Shown: piece after piece, positions 63,926-64,000 of the stretch
Layout: each line of letters begins with the position of its first letter
How positions within the stretch are numbered: position 1 is the first letter of the stretch
Source of the DNA: Haliscomenobacter sp.
GTDB lineage: Bacteria; Bacteroidota; Bacteroidia; Chitinophagales; Saprospiraceae
Assembly: GCF_016718685.1 (NCBI RefSeq)
Contig: NZ_JADKCX010000017.1
Span: 20,315 to 84,314 of the forward strand
DNA length: 64,000 bases
Direction of reading: 5' to 3'
The notes under the pieces: model-generated
The model's input: only the letters and a program-made list of their open reading frames with translations
The model's database searches: none
Told to the model about the DNA's origin: nothing
Translations under genes and position numbers: made by a program

Positions 63926-64000
63926 TTGATTTCTATTACAAAGTAAACCTGTTTTGGATTGGTTTTGGTTTTTGTGTGGATTTTTGCTTTGAGATGAGCG

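Noticed and set aside
1..64000. CRISPR array, tRNA or rRNA genes, prophage, transposase
   Set aside because: No regularly spaced direct repeats, no T-arm-like GGTTCRANYCC with acceptor pairing, and no recognisable mobile-element protein were found by eye.

Overview
The window is a single chromosomal stretch of a Bacteroidota bacterium, most likely in the Saprospiria (Haliscomenobacter-like). This rests on FecI/FecR/TonB signalling with STN and carboxypeptidase-like N-terminal domains, DUF4249 and DUF4252 lipoprotein or secreted families, the ftsX-DUF3098-uppP-truB gene order, BatA and YfhO genes, a mid-40s GC content by eye, and almost no Shine-Dalgarno sequences. No rRNA, tRNA, CRISPR array, transposase or phage gene was recognised.

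Layout. 1-2.9 kb: small membrane proteins and an HGSNAT-like membrane acyltransferase. 2.9-5.8 kb: an ECF sigma/anti-sigma operon with three tandem DUF4252 paralogs and a recognisable autoregulatory ECF promoter. 5.9-8.1 kb: LptF/G permease and PAP2 phosphatase. 8.1-13.7 kb: sigma factor, FecR, STN-type TonB receptor and DUF4249 lipoprotein, a trans-envelope signalling/uptake unit. 13.8-20 kb: Crp regulator, rRNA methyltransferase, and a tightly overlapping surface-polysaccharide set (polyprenyl-phosphate glycosyltransferase, epimerase, glycosyltransferase, GmhA). 20-28 kb: two DUF4199 proteins, a dihydroorotase homologue with no metal ligands, BatA, YfhO, GpsA. 29.5-33 kb: truB, uppP, DUF3098, ftsX, where ftsX is bracketed by long palindromes. 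33-37.4 kb: an operon of YceI, UbiA prenyltransferase, type III polyketide synthase, methyltransferase and FAD reductase, which reads as a prenylated phenolic or quinone-like lipid pathway. 37.4-40 kb: P2-type ATPase. 40-53 kb: secreted carbohydrate-active enzymes (GH13, a double esterase, DUF1593, GH78 rhamnosidase) with an AraC regulator and small membrane genes. 53-58 kb: fatty acid desaturase, D-aminoacylase-like amidohydrolase, GNAT, serine hydrolase. 58-62 kb: second TonB receptor/DUF4249 pair. 62-64 kb: MFS exporter and a Nudix-like protein.

Two features run through the whole window. First, at least 25 reading-frame breaks split about 15 otherwise well conserved genes, mostly by one base in short homopolymers. 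This looks like uncorrected long-read consensus error rather than gene decay, so the coordinates given span the restored genes. Second, gene borders carry many strong palindromes of several families (GTTGAAGAG-type, GTAGAGACG-type, TTCGTCATCCC-type, CGACACGACG-type). Some supply or overlap start codons, and one has apparently replaced the 5' end of ftsX.
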